Below the pieces are notes generated by a model. The model had not been told where the DNA came from. It saw nothing but the letters and a program-made list of their open reading frames with translations, and did no database searches. A stretch of DNA of 64,000 nucleotides from positions 248,001-312,000 of the forward strand of contig NZ_NCSM01000011.1 in NCBI RefSeq assembly GCF_002224125.1, read 5' to 3'. The translations under genes and the position numbers were made by a program. This DNA is from Streptomyces sp. NBS 14/10. Lineage in GTDB: Bacteria; Actinomycetota; Actinomycetes; Streptomycetales; Streptomycetaceae. Positions 54,407-62,528 of the stretch are shown here, piece by piece (within the stretch, counting starts at the first letter, position 1; every line of letters begins with the position of its first letter).

Positions 54407-56740
54407 GTGTCTGTGCTGCTGTACCGGCTGGGGCGGTTCGCCTACGCCAGGCCCTGGTACGTCATCGCGGGTTGGCTGGCGGTGGTGTCAGCCGTGGTGG
54501 CCCTGCTCACGGTCAACCCCGTCAAGCTGAGCAACGAGGTGCGCATCGACGGCACCCCGGCCCAGGAGGTCATCGACGATCTGGCGAAGTCCCTGCCCGA
54601 GGCGTCCGGCGGACAGGGCATGGTGGTGTTTCGCGCGCAGAACGGGACGCGGGTCGACGGCAGGGACAGCCGCGCCGCCCTCATCGCCGCGGTGGACGCG
54701 GTCTACCGCCACGAGCACGTCATCGACGCGCGCAAGGTACTCGCCGATGAGCTGTCCAAGGGCGAGAAGAGTCCCCTGATACCGGCCCAGGCCGCGGTGG
54801 CCGAGGCCGCCGGGCAGCCGACAGGGGGCAAGGCGCCGACTCCCCTGCGGGCCGACGGCCGACCGGTGGCAGGGGTCGTCGTCTCGGCCGACGGATCCAC
54901 CGCCCTGATGCAGTTCCAGTTCGACCAGCAGACCTACGAGCTGCCCTCCGGGACGATCGACAGCACCGTCCAGGCCGCCGAGCGACAGGCCGAGCGCGGC
55001 CACCTCGATGTCCTGCCGTCGGCCTCGATGATGGAGATACCCGAGATCGTGGGCGTCGGCGAGATCGTCGGTGTCGCCGTGGCGGCCATCGTCCTGCTGG
55101 TCGCCCTGGGGTCGGTCGTGGCGGCCGGCCTGCCGCTGGTCATCGCTCTCATCGGCGTCACGGTGGGCGTCGGCGGCGCCTTCACCCTCTCCACCGTCTT
55201 CGAGATCCACTCCCTCACCGCCGTACTGGCCCTGATGCTGGGCCTCGCCGTCGGCATCGACTACGCCCTGTTCATCGTCAACCGGCAGCGGCGGCTGATC
55301 CTGGACCACGGCCTGGACGCGGGCGAGGCGGCCGGGCGGGCCGTCGGCACCGCGGGCAGCGCGGTCTTCTTCGCCGGCAGCACGGTCATCATCGCCCTGA
55401 TGGGACTGCTGGTGGTCGGCATCACCCTGCTCAGCACCATGGCCATCGCCGCCGCAGCCACGATCGCCATCGCCGTCCTGCTCGCCCTCACCCTGCTGCC
55501 CGCGCTCCTGGGCCTGGTACGGGAGCGCATCTGTTCGACCAGGACCTGGCACGCGGCGCGGCAGCGGGCCACCACGGCCACACCGACGCGGGGAACCCGC
55601 TGGGGAGCGGGGCTGGTACACCGCAAGTACCTCGCCCTCGCGGGGTCGTTGCTCGTGCCCCTGGTACTGGCCCTGCCGGCCGTCGACATGAAGATGGGCC
55701 TGCCGTCCGGCGACAGCTACAACCCCGACACCGCACAACGCCAGAGCTACGAGCAGGTCAGCGACGTCTTCGGCGCCGGCTACAACGGCCCCCTCATGGT
55801 CGTGGCACGCTCCTCCGGCGATGACCGGCCCCTCACCCCCGCGGCGCTCGCCGCCACCGCCACCGATCTGAAGGACACCAAGGGCGCCGCGTCGGTCGCG
55901 CTGGCGGGGATGGACAGCGGTGGCACCACGGCCGTCCTCAGCCTCGTTCCCGACGACGGACCGAACGACGACGGCACCAAGGACCTCGTCAACGCCGTGC
56001 GGGACAAGAGCCGGGAGATGAGCGAGAAACATGGCGTCACGGTCGGCATCACCGGCTTCACCGCCCTCGCCATCGATGTGTCCGACCGGCTCGCCGATGT
56101 CCTTCCCCTCTACGTCGCCACCGTTCTCGGACTCTCGCTGATCGTCCTGCTCCTGGTCTTCCGCTCCGTCGTCGTCCCGGTGATGGCCACACTCGGCTTC
56201 CTGCTCAGCATCGCCGCCACTTTCGGCGTCACCACGGCCGTCTTCCAGTGGGGCTGGGGACAAGTGCTGTTCGGAATCGACGCCACCGCGCCGGTGGTGA
56301 GCCTGCTGCCCATCATCGTCACCGGTGTGCTCTACGGACTGGCCATGGACTACCAGATGTTCCTGGTCACCTCCATGCGCGAGGCCCGTATGCACGGCGC
56401 CGACCCGCTCCGAGCGACCGTCTCCGGCTTCGCCCAGGCCGGCGCCGTCGTGGTCGCCGCAGCCACGATCATGGTCTCCGTCTTCGCCGGATTCATCTTC
56501 AACGCCCAACCCATGATCAAACAGGCGGGATTCGCCCTGGCCGCGGGCATCCTCATCGACGCGTTCATCATCCGACTGACATTCATCCCGGCCACCATGG
56601 CATTCGCACGGGAGAAGGCCTGGTGGATCCCCGCCTGGCTGAACCGTCTCCTGCCCGATCTCGACGTCGAAGGCGACAAACTCGCCCAAGAGATCCCGCT
56701 GCCCTCCCCTGCCGCTCCCCGGCAACCCGAAACGCCGTGA
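54407..56740 (+). CDS. MMPL-family RND-type exporter
   Basis: Membrane exporter of 777 residues with the usual two-halves layout. The first helix is near residue 20; helices cluster at about 215-370 and 565-755, with large extracytoplasmic loops after the first helix and after about 430. Conserved sequences include MLGLAVGIDYALFIVNRQR and LYGLAMDYQMFLVTSMREAR, the Asp-Tyr pairs of MMPL proton relay. The GTG start follows GAGAGGAGAAGG. The divergent TetR gene suggests drug- or lipid-like inducers; the substrate is unknown. Confidence 0.9.
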   Translation: MSVLLYRLGRFAYARPWYVIAGWLAVVSAVVALLTVNPVKLSNEVRIDGTPAQEVIDDLAKSLPEASGGQGMVVFRAQNGTRVDGRDSRAALIAAVDAVYRHEHVIDARKVLADELSKGEKSPLIPAQAAVAEAAGQPTGGKAPTPLRADGRPVAGVVVSADGSTALMQFQFDQQTYELPSGTIDSTVQAAERQAERGHLDVLPSASMMEIPEIVGVGEIVGVAVAAIVLLVALGSVVAAGLPLVIALIGVTVGVGGAFTLSTVFEIHSLTAVLALMLGLAVGIDYALFIVNRQRRLILDHGLDAGEAAGRAVGTAGSAVFFAGSTVIIALMGLLVVGITLLSTMAIAAAATIAIAVLLALTLLPALLGLVRERICSTRTWHAARQRATTATPTRGTRWGAGLVHRKYLALAGSLLVPLVLALPAVDMKMGLPSGDSYNPDTAQRQSYEQVSDVFGAGYNGPLMVVARSSGDDRPLTPAALAATATDLKDTKGAASVALAGMDSGGTTAVLSLVPDDGPNDDGTKDLVNAVRDKSREMSEKHGVTVGITGFTALAIDVSDRLADVLPLYVATVLGLSLIVLLLVFRSVVVPVMATLGFLLSIAATFGVTTAVFQWGWGQVLFGIDATAPVVSLLPIIVTGVLYGLAMDYQMFLVTSMREARMHGADPLRATVSGFAQAGAVVVAAATIMVSVFAGFIFNAQPMIKQAGFALAAGILIDAFIIRLTFIPATMAFAREKAWWIPAWLNRLLPDLDVEGDKLAQEIPLPSPAAPRQPETP

Positions 56741-56789
56741 GCGCCGGCTTCCCTGGCCAAGTGTCCGATCCGGGCGAGCTCAGGCGCCT

Positions 56790-56987
56790 TCATCGCCCGG
56801 CGGGCACGGCCTCCGCATCGCCGCGCGGGGTCCGCTCCTCCGCGTCTGCCAGCCAGAGGAAGACCGGCGGCAGGCCGAGCTCGATCGCCGTCAGTGCGAT
56901 CTGGAACCACTGCGGCCAGCCGTGTACGGCGAGCGAGAGCAGCCGGCCCACGCCGCCCAGCAGAAAGACGCCGGCCAGCCACCGCAC
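56790..56987 (-). pseudogene. C-terminal fragment of a DUF4345-like membrane protein
   Basis: The frame reads RWLAGVFLLGGVGRLLSLAV then a second hydrophobic stretch (FQIALTAIELGLPPVFLWLA), the last two helices of DUF4345 proteins, which are normally about 130 residues. Upstream in frame only an Arg-rich, unrelated sequence is seen, so the first half is missing. A GTG at 56987 could start a 65-residue product, but no ribosome binding site is evident. The rest of the 57 kb gap (56988-57150) holds no recognisable gene. Confidence 0.55.
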
Positions 56988-57150
56988 CGCGCGACGTCTG
57001 TATCGGCGCCGTCCTCGGCGCCCTCCGGCCGCTGCTCACCGAGGACCCCGCCCCCGACTGGCCGCCACCAGCCCACGGGTCGAAGATCGGTACTGGACGG
57101 CATACGAAGTCCGCGGGCTAGAATCGTTCAAATCTGTTCACAGGGGGGCC

Positions 57151-58296
57151 GTGTCCGACATGCTCGTTGCGCAGCGGCATGAGCTACTGGTCAGGGAGCT
57201 GGAAGCAGCCGAGGGGCTGAAGGTCACCGAACTCGCCGCGCGCCTGAACGTGTCGCGCGCCACCATCCGGCGGGATCTGCTCGAGCTGGAGGCCGAAGGG
57301 CGGGTGACCCGGGTCCGCGGAGGTGCCGTGCTCGCGACACCCCGCACCGCCGGGCAGCCCTCCGAGCCGCGGCCGGTGGGCGCGCCGGCCGGCCCTCTCC
57401 GCGCCGATGCCAAGCCGGCCTCGGCCCATACGCTCGGACTACTGGTCCCGTCGGCGCACTACTACTACCCCCGAGTCGTCGCCGGCGTGCAGGCCGTGGC
57501 CGCCGAGCACGGCGTCCGCGTGGTCATCGGCCTGAGCAACTACACATACCCGAATGACACCCAGCAGATCGAGGAGCTGGTCGCGTCCGGCGCCACCGGG
57601 CTGCTGGTGGCCTCGGCCACGGGGCACGTCCTGCCCAAGGAACCGTTCGAACGGCTTCGGGCCGGCGGGCTGCCATTCGTGCTGATGGAACGACGGCCGT
57701 ACGACCGGTATGTGCCGGGCGAGTTCGTGGCCACCGATCACCAGCAGGGCGCGTTCGGCGCGGTCGGGCACTTCATGAAACTGGGGCACGAGCGGGTGGG
57801 GCTGTTCACCAACGGCAGCCCCACCGCGCCCCTGCTCCGCGAGGGATACGAAGCGGCCGTCCGGCATCTGGGCCTCGCCTCCGGCGCACCGGTCCTGGAC
57901 AGCGGACGCCCCACGCTGGGCCCCACGGAGGCCACCCGCCTCTATGACCGGTTCATCAAGGAGTGCCTGGCCAACGGCGCCCGGGCCGCGCTGGTGCACT
58001 CCGATCACGACGCGATCGAGCTGATCCGGCGGATGCGCTCCCAGGGCCTGCGTACGCCGGACGACATCGCACTGATCGCCTACGACGACGAGATCGCCTC
58101 CCTGGCCGACGTGCCCCTGACCGCGGTGGCGCCGCCCAAGCACGAGATCGGCGCCCAGGCCGCACGGCTGCTCCTGGAACGCCTCGACGCGCCCGACCCG
58201 TCAGCCGTACCCGTCCGCCAGTTGCTCATCCAGCCCCGGCTGATCGTCAGGTCCTCCTGCGGGGCCGCTGTCCCGCCCGCGTCTCTTGACACTTGA
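57151..58296 (+). CDS. DeoR-type HTH fused to a LacI-type sugar-binding domain (regulator)
   Basis: Regulator of 381 residues. The N-terminus is a DeoR helix-turn-helix (VTELAARLNVSRATIRRDLL, about 24-43), not a LacI one. From about residue 95 it is a LacI/periplasmic-binding-like domain (TLGLLVPSAHYYYPRVVAGV, LVASGATGLLVASA, IALIAYDDEIASLADVPLT). The GTG follows AGGGGGG; an ATG nine bases later is the alternative. A direct repeat GTTCA-n5-GTTCA lies just upstream (57126-57140). The next gene is a GH53 galactanase 112 bases downstream, so it probably controls galactan use. Confidence 0.85.
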   Translation: MSDMLVAQRHELLVRELEAAEGLKVTELAARLNVSRATIRRDLLELEAEGRVTRVRGGAVLATPRTAGQPSEPRPVGAPAGPLRADAKPASAHTLGLLVPSAHYYYPRVVAGVQAVAAEHGVRVVIGLSNYTYPNDTQQIEELVASGATGLLVASATGHVLPKEPFERLRAGGLPFVLMERRPYDRYVPGEFVATDHQQGAFGAVGHFMKLGHERVGLFTNGSPTAPLLREGYEAAVRHLGLASGAPVLDSGRPTLGPTEATRLYDRFIKECLANGARAALVHSDHDAIELIRRMRSQGLRTPDDIALIAYDDEIASLADVPLTAVAPPKHEIGAQAARLLLERLDAPDPSAVPVRQLLIQPRLIVRSSCGAAVPPASLDT

Positions 58297-58408
58297 TGCC
58301 GCCGAGCGCAGCATTATGCAGCAATCTGTAGCTCAGTGATTCGAATGCGTCACAGTGATTCACGGTCCCGCGAATTGTCATGAACCTGCCTAGAGAGAGG
58401 TACGGAAG

Positions 58409-59470
58409 ATGGAAAAGGGACAGGAACGTGAGCGACGGCCAGGTGGTGTGCGCCGCCGAACCGTACTGCTGGGCGCCGCGGCCGGTGCCGGAACGGTGGC
58501 GCTCGGAGCCGCCGTCGCCCCCGCGCGGGCGCAGGCCGCACCGTTCGTCCGGGGCGCTGACATCAGCTGGATGCCGCAGATGGAGGCAAAGGGCTACTAC
58601 TGGAACAACAGCGCCGGAGTGCGCCAGGATCTGTTCACCATCCTCAAGGGGTACGGCATCACCACGGTCTCCCTGCGGACCTGGGTCAACCCCTCCAGCG
58701 ATCCGGCCAACGGGCACTGCAGCATCGAGGAGACCGCGCAGCTGGCCCAGCGGGCCAAGAACGCCGGTATGCAGGTCCTCATCGGATTCCACTTCGGCGA
58801 CACCTGGAACTCGGCCGGTGTGCAGAATCCGCCGGCCGCCTGGGCCGCCATGGACTACAGCCAGATGCTCGACGCCATGTACGACTACGTCTACCACTCG
58901 TGCAACGTCATCAAGTACTACGGCGTCACCCCCGCCTGGGTGAAGATCGGCAACGAGACCAACTCCGGAATCTGCAAACCGGTCGGCAGTCTCAGCCGCC
59001 CGGCTCAGATGACGGGCCTGCTGAACGCCGCGTACGACATGTCCAAGAAGGTCTTCCCGAGCACCCCGGTGCTGGTGCATCTGGCCCAGCCGCAGAACCT
59101 GAGCGGCGTCCAGAACTTTCTGAACGCCTACCGGGACAACGGCGGGAAGTGGGACATCACCGGCCTGTCCTCGTATGCGCAGGGCGGCAACGTGCCCGGC
59201 GTACTGGCCAATATGCAGACCATCCAGTCCGGCTACGGCAAGCCGGTCATGCAGGTGGAGTACGGCGGGCCGGTGGGCAAACCCACCCAGGTGCGCGATT
59301 CACTGCGGGCGTTCATCACCGGACTGCAGGGCTTCGGTGGCCTCGGCACCTTCTTCTGGGAACCCGAGGGCTACCCCTCGTTCAACAGCTACAACAACTC
59401 GGCCTGGGACGACAGCAGTCGGCGCCCGACGGCGGCCATGGACGGCTTCCTGTCAACTACCCTTCGCTAA
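58409..59470 (+). CDS. Secreted GH53 arabinogalactan endo-beta-1,4-galactanase
   Basis: Glycosidase of 353 residues that cleaves beta-1,4-galactan in pectin side chains. The N-terminus is a Tat-type signal (RRRTVLLGAAAGAGTVALGA, ending near ARAQA). GH53 marks: FVRGADISWMPQMEAKG at the start of the domain, acid/base Glu in AWVKIGNETNSG and nucleophile Glu in VMQVEYGG. The ATG follows AGAGAGAGG. It ends at a TAA lying inside a hairpin shared with the convergent tnpB; the two stops overlap by four bases. Regulation by the upstream DeoR-LacI hybrid is likely. The domain appears complete. Confidence 0.9.
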   Translation: MEKGQERERRPGGVRRRTVLLGAAAGAGTVALGAAVAPARAQAAPFVRGADISWMPQMEAKGYYWNNSAGVRQDLFTILKGYGITTVSLRTWVNPSSDPANGHCSIEETAQLAQRAKNAGMQVLIGFHFGDTWNSAGVQNPPAAWAAMDYSQMLDAMYDYVYHSCNVIKYYGVTPAWVKIGNETNSGICKPVGSLSRPAQMTGLLNAAYDMSKKVFPSTPVLVHLAQPQNLSGVQNFLNAYRDNGGKWDITGLSSYAQGGNVPGVLANMQTIQSGYGKPVMQVEYGGPVGKPTQVRDSLRAFITGLQGFGGLGTFFWEPEGYPSFNSYNNSAWDDSSRRPTAAMDGFLSTTLR

Positions 59471-59479
59471 AGCGAAGGG
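59460..59479. repeat. Perfect hairpin holding both stop codons of GH53 gene and tnpB
   Basis: CCCTTCGC-taaa-GCGAAGGG is an 8-bp perfect stem with a 4-base loop. The TAA of the galactanase and the TAG of tnpB both lie in its centre. IS200/IS605-type elements carry subterminal hairpins at their ends, so it may mark the right end of the tnpB element, and it may also act as a bidirectional terminator. Confidence 0.7.
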
Positions 59480-60705
59480 CTTGCACAGCGGGCGTCACTG
59501 GCGGTGGCGCTGCGCTTGCGTCCAGCCTCGCCCCTGGGATTGCGGGGTGAGGCGGGGGCCGTTGACGGGGCCCCGCGTCGCCACAACAGCCGCGCGCGGG
59601 CGCGGATGTTGCGGGAGCCGTTCCGGTCTGCGTGATCAACGAATCCGCAGGACCGGCAGGCGAACCAGGCTTGACTCACCCGGTTCGCCTTGTCGATGTG
59701 GCCGCATTCGGCGCAGGTGCGGGAGGTGTACGCCGGATCGACGCGCACCACCGGCACCCCGGCCTTGCGGGCCTTGTACTCGATGAAGCCGCCCAGCTGG
59801 GCGAAGGCCCAGGAGTGCACAGTGGCCCGTTGGGGCTTGCCAAGCCGTACCCGCTCGCGGATGCCCGTCAGATCTTCCAGGGCGATCCCGCGACCGGTGC
59901 GTTCTGCCTCGGCCACCACATGCTTCGCGATCTTGTGATTGATATCCCTGGCCCGCCGGGCCTCTTTGCGGCGCCGCTTCTTCAGCCGACGCCTGGCCGA
60001 TGGCGTGCCCTTCCTTTGCAGCTTGGTGCGCAGCGTCCGCTCACGCGCCCGGGTGCGGTTGAGACAGCGCCCCGCCAGGATCTCGCCGTCGGAAGTGGTG
60101 GCGATGTTGACGATGCCCAGGTCGATGCCCAGGAAGTCCGCTGGCTCGGTGTTCAGCGACTGTTCGGGCACCTCGCAGGTCGCCATCAGGAACCACATGC
60201 CGTCCCGGCACACCAGGTCCGACTCGCCCCGGCGGCGCAGGGCCAGGGTGGCAAGCTGCTCCACGGAGGCGGTGAACCTCACATCCTTGACCCGGCCAGC
60301 CAGTGTCCAGATCGAGACCCGCCGCTGGGCGATCTGCCAGGACAGCATCCGGTCGTCATACGGCTGGGCACCCTCGGGGCGGAAGGTGATCGGCTTCCCG
60401 GTGGCCTTGCGGTAACGCTTCGAGCCCTGCCTGCCGAAGTTCCCGGCCTTCAGGTTCGCCCTCAAGGTGGCGTACGCATCGCATGTCTTCTTGATGGCAT
60501 GCTGGGCGGCCTGCGCCCCGAGCCCCCACCGAGCGCGGACCTGCGCATAGGAAAGCTTCCGCAATGCGAAATTCCGAGCGACGCCACGGTCGTAGGCGAG
60601 CGAACTGACCCAGTTGGCCGCCTCGTTGCAGGCGGCCAGGGTCGCCTGCAGAGCCGACGCCTGCTCGGGCGTCGGCAGCAGCTTCACTTGGACCACCAGC
60701 TTCAT
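59467..60705 (-). CDS. tnpB: TnpB RNA-guided nuclease (IS605 OrfB family)
   Basis: Protein of 412 residues. The RuvC-like acidic triad is complete: Asp195 in FLGIDLGIVNIATT, Glu277 in IALEDLTGI and Asp360 in VDHADRNGSRNI. A zinc ribbon has Cys331, Cys334, Cys350 and Cys353 (CAECG, CRSCG). The N-terminal domain is typical (KLLPTPEQASALQATLAACN). TnpB proteins use an RNA made from the 3' end of their own element to cut DNA. Here that RNA would read out of tnpB into the antisense strand of the galactanase 3' end. The basic C-terminal tail (RKRSATASDARCASPSL) is usual. Confidence 0.92.
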   Translation of the reverse strand: MKLVVQVKLLPTPEQASALQATLAACNEAANWVSSLAYDRGVARNFALRKLSYAQVRARWGLGAQAAQHAIKKTCDAYATLRANLKAGNFGRQGSKRYRKATGKPITFRPEGAQPYDDRMLSWQIAQRRVSIWTLAGRVKDVRFTASVEQLATLALRRRGESDLVCRDGMWFLMATCEVPEQSLNTEPADFLGIDLGIVNIATTSDGEILAGRCLNRTRARERTLRTKLQRKGTPSARRRLKKRRRKEARRARDINHKIAKHVVAEAERTGRGIALEDLTGIRERVRLGKPQRATVHSWAFAQLGGFIEYKARKAGVPVVRVDPAYTSRTCAECGHIDKANRVSQAWFACRSCGFVDHADRNGSRNIRARARLLWRRGAPSTAPASPRNPRGEAGRKRSATASDARCASPSL

Positions 60706-60927
60706 GACCGCGACTCTACGTGGCCAGGCGTACAAACACTTCACCTCCGAACGCCAGTCCACTCGCACGTGCGACCCCATCGCACACACATTCGCCCTCA
60801 CCGGCTCCGCCGGACTGCGATGTCGGTCCTCCGCACGCAGAAAAGACGACGTGTCGGTCTGCCCTACAGCGGGCAGGCGCCGGATCTCGGCGCCTTCGAA
60901 GCCTCCTGAACCTCTCACGACGGACCT

Positions 60928-60967
60928 CGTCGAGCCGGGCACCGCGGCCGCGGTGCCCGGCTCGACG
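60928..60967. terminator. 40-bp perfect palindrome downstream of the dienelactone hydrolase gene
   Basis: A perfect inverted repeat centred on GCGGCCGC, with arms reading CGTCGAGCCGGGCACC and its complement. It starts 29 bases after the hydrolase stop (minus strand), so it is a strong factor-independent-type terminator. It also shields the tnpB region from that transcript. The bases between 60706 and 60927 hold no recognisable gene. Confidence 0.75.
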
Positions 60968-60995
60968 TCAGGTGTCCGGCTTCCGAGCCGGAGCC

Positions 60996-61730
60996 TCAGC
61001 CGTTGACCAGGGTGCGGTCCAGGAGGGGGAGCAGGCGGTCCCAGTGGCACTGCAGCCCGGAGGCGCTGAAAGCGTCGGTGTCGGACATGGTGAAGCCGTG
61101 GACGGTGCCGGGGTAGATCTCGGAGGTGTAGCTGACACCCGCGGCGTCCAGGGCCTGGTTGAGCTCGCCGAGGGCCTCGGGTGTCATGTCGCCTTCGGCG
61201 TGGCCGAGGTGGACCTGGGCGGTGAGCTTGGAGAAGAGGTCGGGCCCGGCGGCGCCCACCGGACCGTGGAATGCGGCGACGGCGGCCACCTGGCCGGGGT
61301 GGGCCGCGGCGGTGCGCATCGCCAGGAGGCCGCCTATGCAGTAGCCGGTCACCGCGACCGGTCCGGCGGCGACCTCGGGCTGGGTGGTGAGGAAGCTGAG
61401 ATAGGCGTCGGCGTCGCTCAGGACACGTTCGGCGGTGTGCGCCTCGATCAAGGGCATCAGCTGGGCGAAGACCGCGGGCCGGACTTCTTCTCGGATGTGC
61501 TCGGGAAGTTCGATGATCGGTGCCGGACCGTGCCGGTAGAAGAAGTTGGGGACGAGCACGTAGTACCCGTGCCCGGCCAGTTCGCGGGCCATCTCCCGCA
61601 GCACGGGCCGGATGCCGAAGCCGTCCGCGTACATCAGCACCCCAGGGTGCCGCCCGCCGCCGTCGGGGAAAGCGGCGAAGGCGTCGGCCTGACCGTCAGG
61701 GGTGGGAATCTGCAGTGTCTTGGTGGGAAT
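60996..61730 (-). CDS. Dienelactone hydrolase family protein (possible ATT start)
   Basis: Alpha/beta hydrolase of about 244 residues. The nucleophile is Cys in VTGYCIGGLLAM, the His lies in YPGTVHGF and the Asp in HLGHAEGDMTPEA. The normal N-terminus for this family (PTKTLQIPTPDGQADAFAAF) is present in frame, but an in-frame TAG lies just upstream and no ATG, GTG or TTG precedes it. The codon in the right place is ATT at 61730, with GGAAGGA eight bases upstream; otherwise translation would begin at GTG or ATG near 61640 and lose 30 residues. It is divergent from a MarR gene with two operators between. Confidence 0.82.
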   Translation of the reverse strand: MPTKTLQIPTPDGQADAFAAFPDGGGRHPGVLMYADGFGIRPVLREMARELAGHGYYVLVPNFFYRHGPAPIIELPEHIREEVRPAVFAQLMPLIEAHTAERVLSDADAYLSFLTTQPEVAAGPVAVTGYCIGGLLAMRTAAAHPGQVAAVAAFHGPVGAAGPDLFSKLTAQVHLGHAEGDMTPEALGELNQALDAAGVSYTSEIYPGTVHGFTMSDTDAFSASGLQCHWDRLLPLLDRTLVNG

Positions 61731-61765
61731 GACGGATCTTCCTTCCGAGAGTTCGCACGACTAAC

Positions 61766-61780
61766 GTTAGTGGGACTAAC
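61766..61780. promoter_or_regulatory. MarR-type operator 1
   Basis: GTTAGTGGGACTAAC is a 6-3-6 inverted repeat. It overlaps a perfect 12-bp palindrome, ACTAACGTTAGT (61760-61771). It is next to the dienelactone hydrolase gene. The same motif recurs 41 bases away, so the site is very likely bound by the divergent MarR protein. Confidence 0.8.
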
Positions 61781-61806
61781 GAGGTCGGCGCGAGCGAACG
61801 TACATC

Positions 61807-61821
61807 GTTAGTCGGACTAAC
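61807..61821. promoter_or_regulatory. MarR-type operator 2
   Basis: GTTAGTCGGACTAAC, a second copy of the 6-3-6 repeat, differing from the first in one spacer base. It ends 21 bases before the MarR start codon, fitting autoregulation. Confidence 0.8.
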
Positions 61822-61842
61822 GCAATCGATAGGATCGGCGCC

Positions 61843-62325
61843 ATGACCAGAGCCGAAGCCCCGGACCTGCTCGACGACGGCGCGCCCAGGACGCCCGACA
61901 GACTGCGTCGACGGGCGAGCCGCCTGCTGTCACAGCTGTCCACGCGCTCGGACCGGCTGGTCAACGAAGGGCTGGCCCAGGCCGACGCCCGCAAGTGGCA
62001 CTACGCCGTACTCGCCTCACTGCAGGATCACGGGCCCGCCAGCCAGGCCACGCTGAGCAGACGCACCGGCATCTACCGCAGCGACATGGTGGGCGTGCTC
62101 AACGAACTGGCCGAGCGCCACCTCGTCGAGCGGGCCCCGGACCCCGACGACCAGCGCCGCAACATCATCACGATCTCCCCGCGGGGCCGCCGTCACCTAC
62201 GCCGCCTCGACAAGGTCCTGGACGACCTCCACGACGAACTGCTCGCGCCGCTGAGTCCTGCCGAACGCGACCAGTTCGTGCAGTTGCTCACCCGCTTGCT
62301 GGACCACCACACCCGGACCTCCTGA
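61843..62325 (+). CDS. MarR-family transcriptional regulator
   Basis: Protein of 160 residues. The winged helix-turn-helix reads SQATLSRRTGIYRSDMVGVL (about 67-86), followed by the wing ERAPDPDDQRRNIITISPRG with the family's D-x-R-x2 pattern. The ATG at 61843 follows an AGGATC-type site. It is divergent from the dienelactone hydrolase gene, and two identical operators lie between, so it most likely represses that gene and itself and responds to a small phenolic or related ligand (inference). Confidence 0.9.
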   Translation: MTRAEAPDLLDDGAPRTPDRLRRRASRLLSQLSTRSDRLVNEGLAQADARKWHYAVLASLQDHGPASQATLSRRTGIYRSDMVGVLNELAERHLVERAPDPDDQRRNIITISPRGRRHLRRLDKVLDDLHDELLAPLSPAERDQFVQLLTRLLDHHTRTS

Positions 62326-62487
62326 CCCCGTGTGGTGGCATCTCGGGCGGCATCTCCGCCACCGCGTGCTCACGCTCGCTCAGCGGCGCAATTTCATACG
62401 TCGCATGACAGTGCCCGCAGGAACGGTGCCCGTCCTGGCTCTTGACGGGAAGTGAGGCTCCCGCCAGAGTGCATTCATGCGTATTAC

Positions 62488-62499
62488 TAATGCGCATTA
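62488..62499. promoter_or_regulatory. Palindrome upstream of the LacI gene
   Basis: TAATGCGCATTA is a perfect 12-bp palindrome with central CpG, in an A/T-rich patch 29 bases before the LacI start. LacI proteins bind such CG-centred palindromes, so autoregulation is likely. Confidence 0.65.
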
Positions 62500-62528
62500 A
62501 TAGATCGGTGAACGAGGGGACGCCAGGG

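Larger units (their letters stand above)
59460..60760 (-). mobile_element. Solitary TnpB element of IS200/IS605/IS1341 type (bounds approximate)
   Basis: One tnpB gene without a tnpA. The right end is placed at the hairpin at 59460-59479. The left end lies upstream of the tnpB start (after 60705) but has no clear mark, so 60760 is only nominal. Without TnpA it cannot transpose on its own. Confidence 0.45.

Noticed and set aside
54488..56725. Minus-strand open frame of 745 codons opposite the MMPL gene
   Set aside because: Asp/Gly/His-rich antisense shadow; the plus frame has MMPL motifs and a good ribosome binding site.
58286..58317. Sigma-70-like promoter TTGACA...CATTAT before the galactanase gene
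   Set aside because: The spacing between the two hexamers is 20 bases and the -35 lies in the regulator's last codons; too weak to call.
58327..58350. tRNA-like stretch TGTAGCTCAGTGATTCGAAT
   Set aside because: It mimics D-arm and T-arm words but has no acceptor stem, anticodon loop or proper spacing; it lies in the leader of the galactanase gene.
59460..60927. Complete IS605 element with TnpA
   Set aside because: No Y1 transposase frame on either side of tnpB and no clear left-end hairpin.
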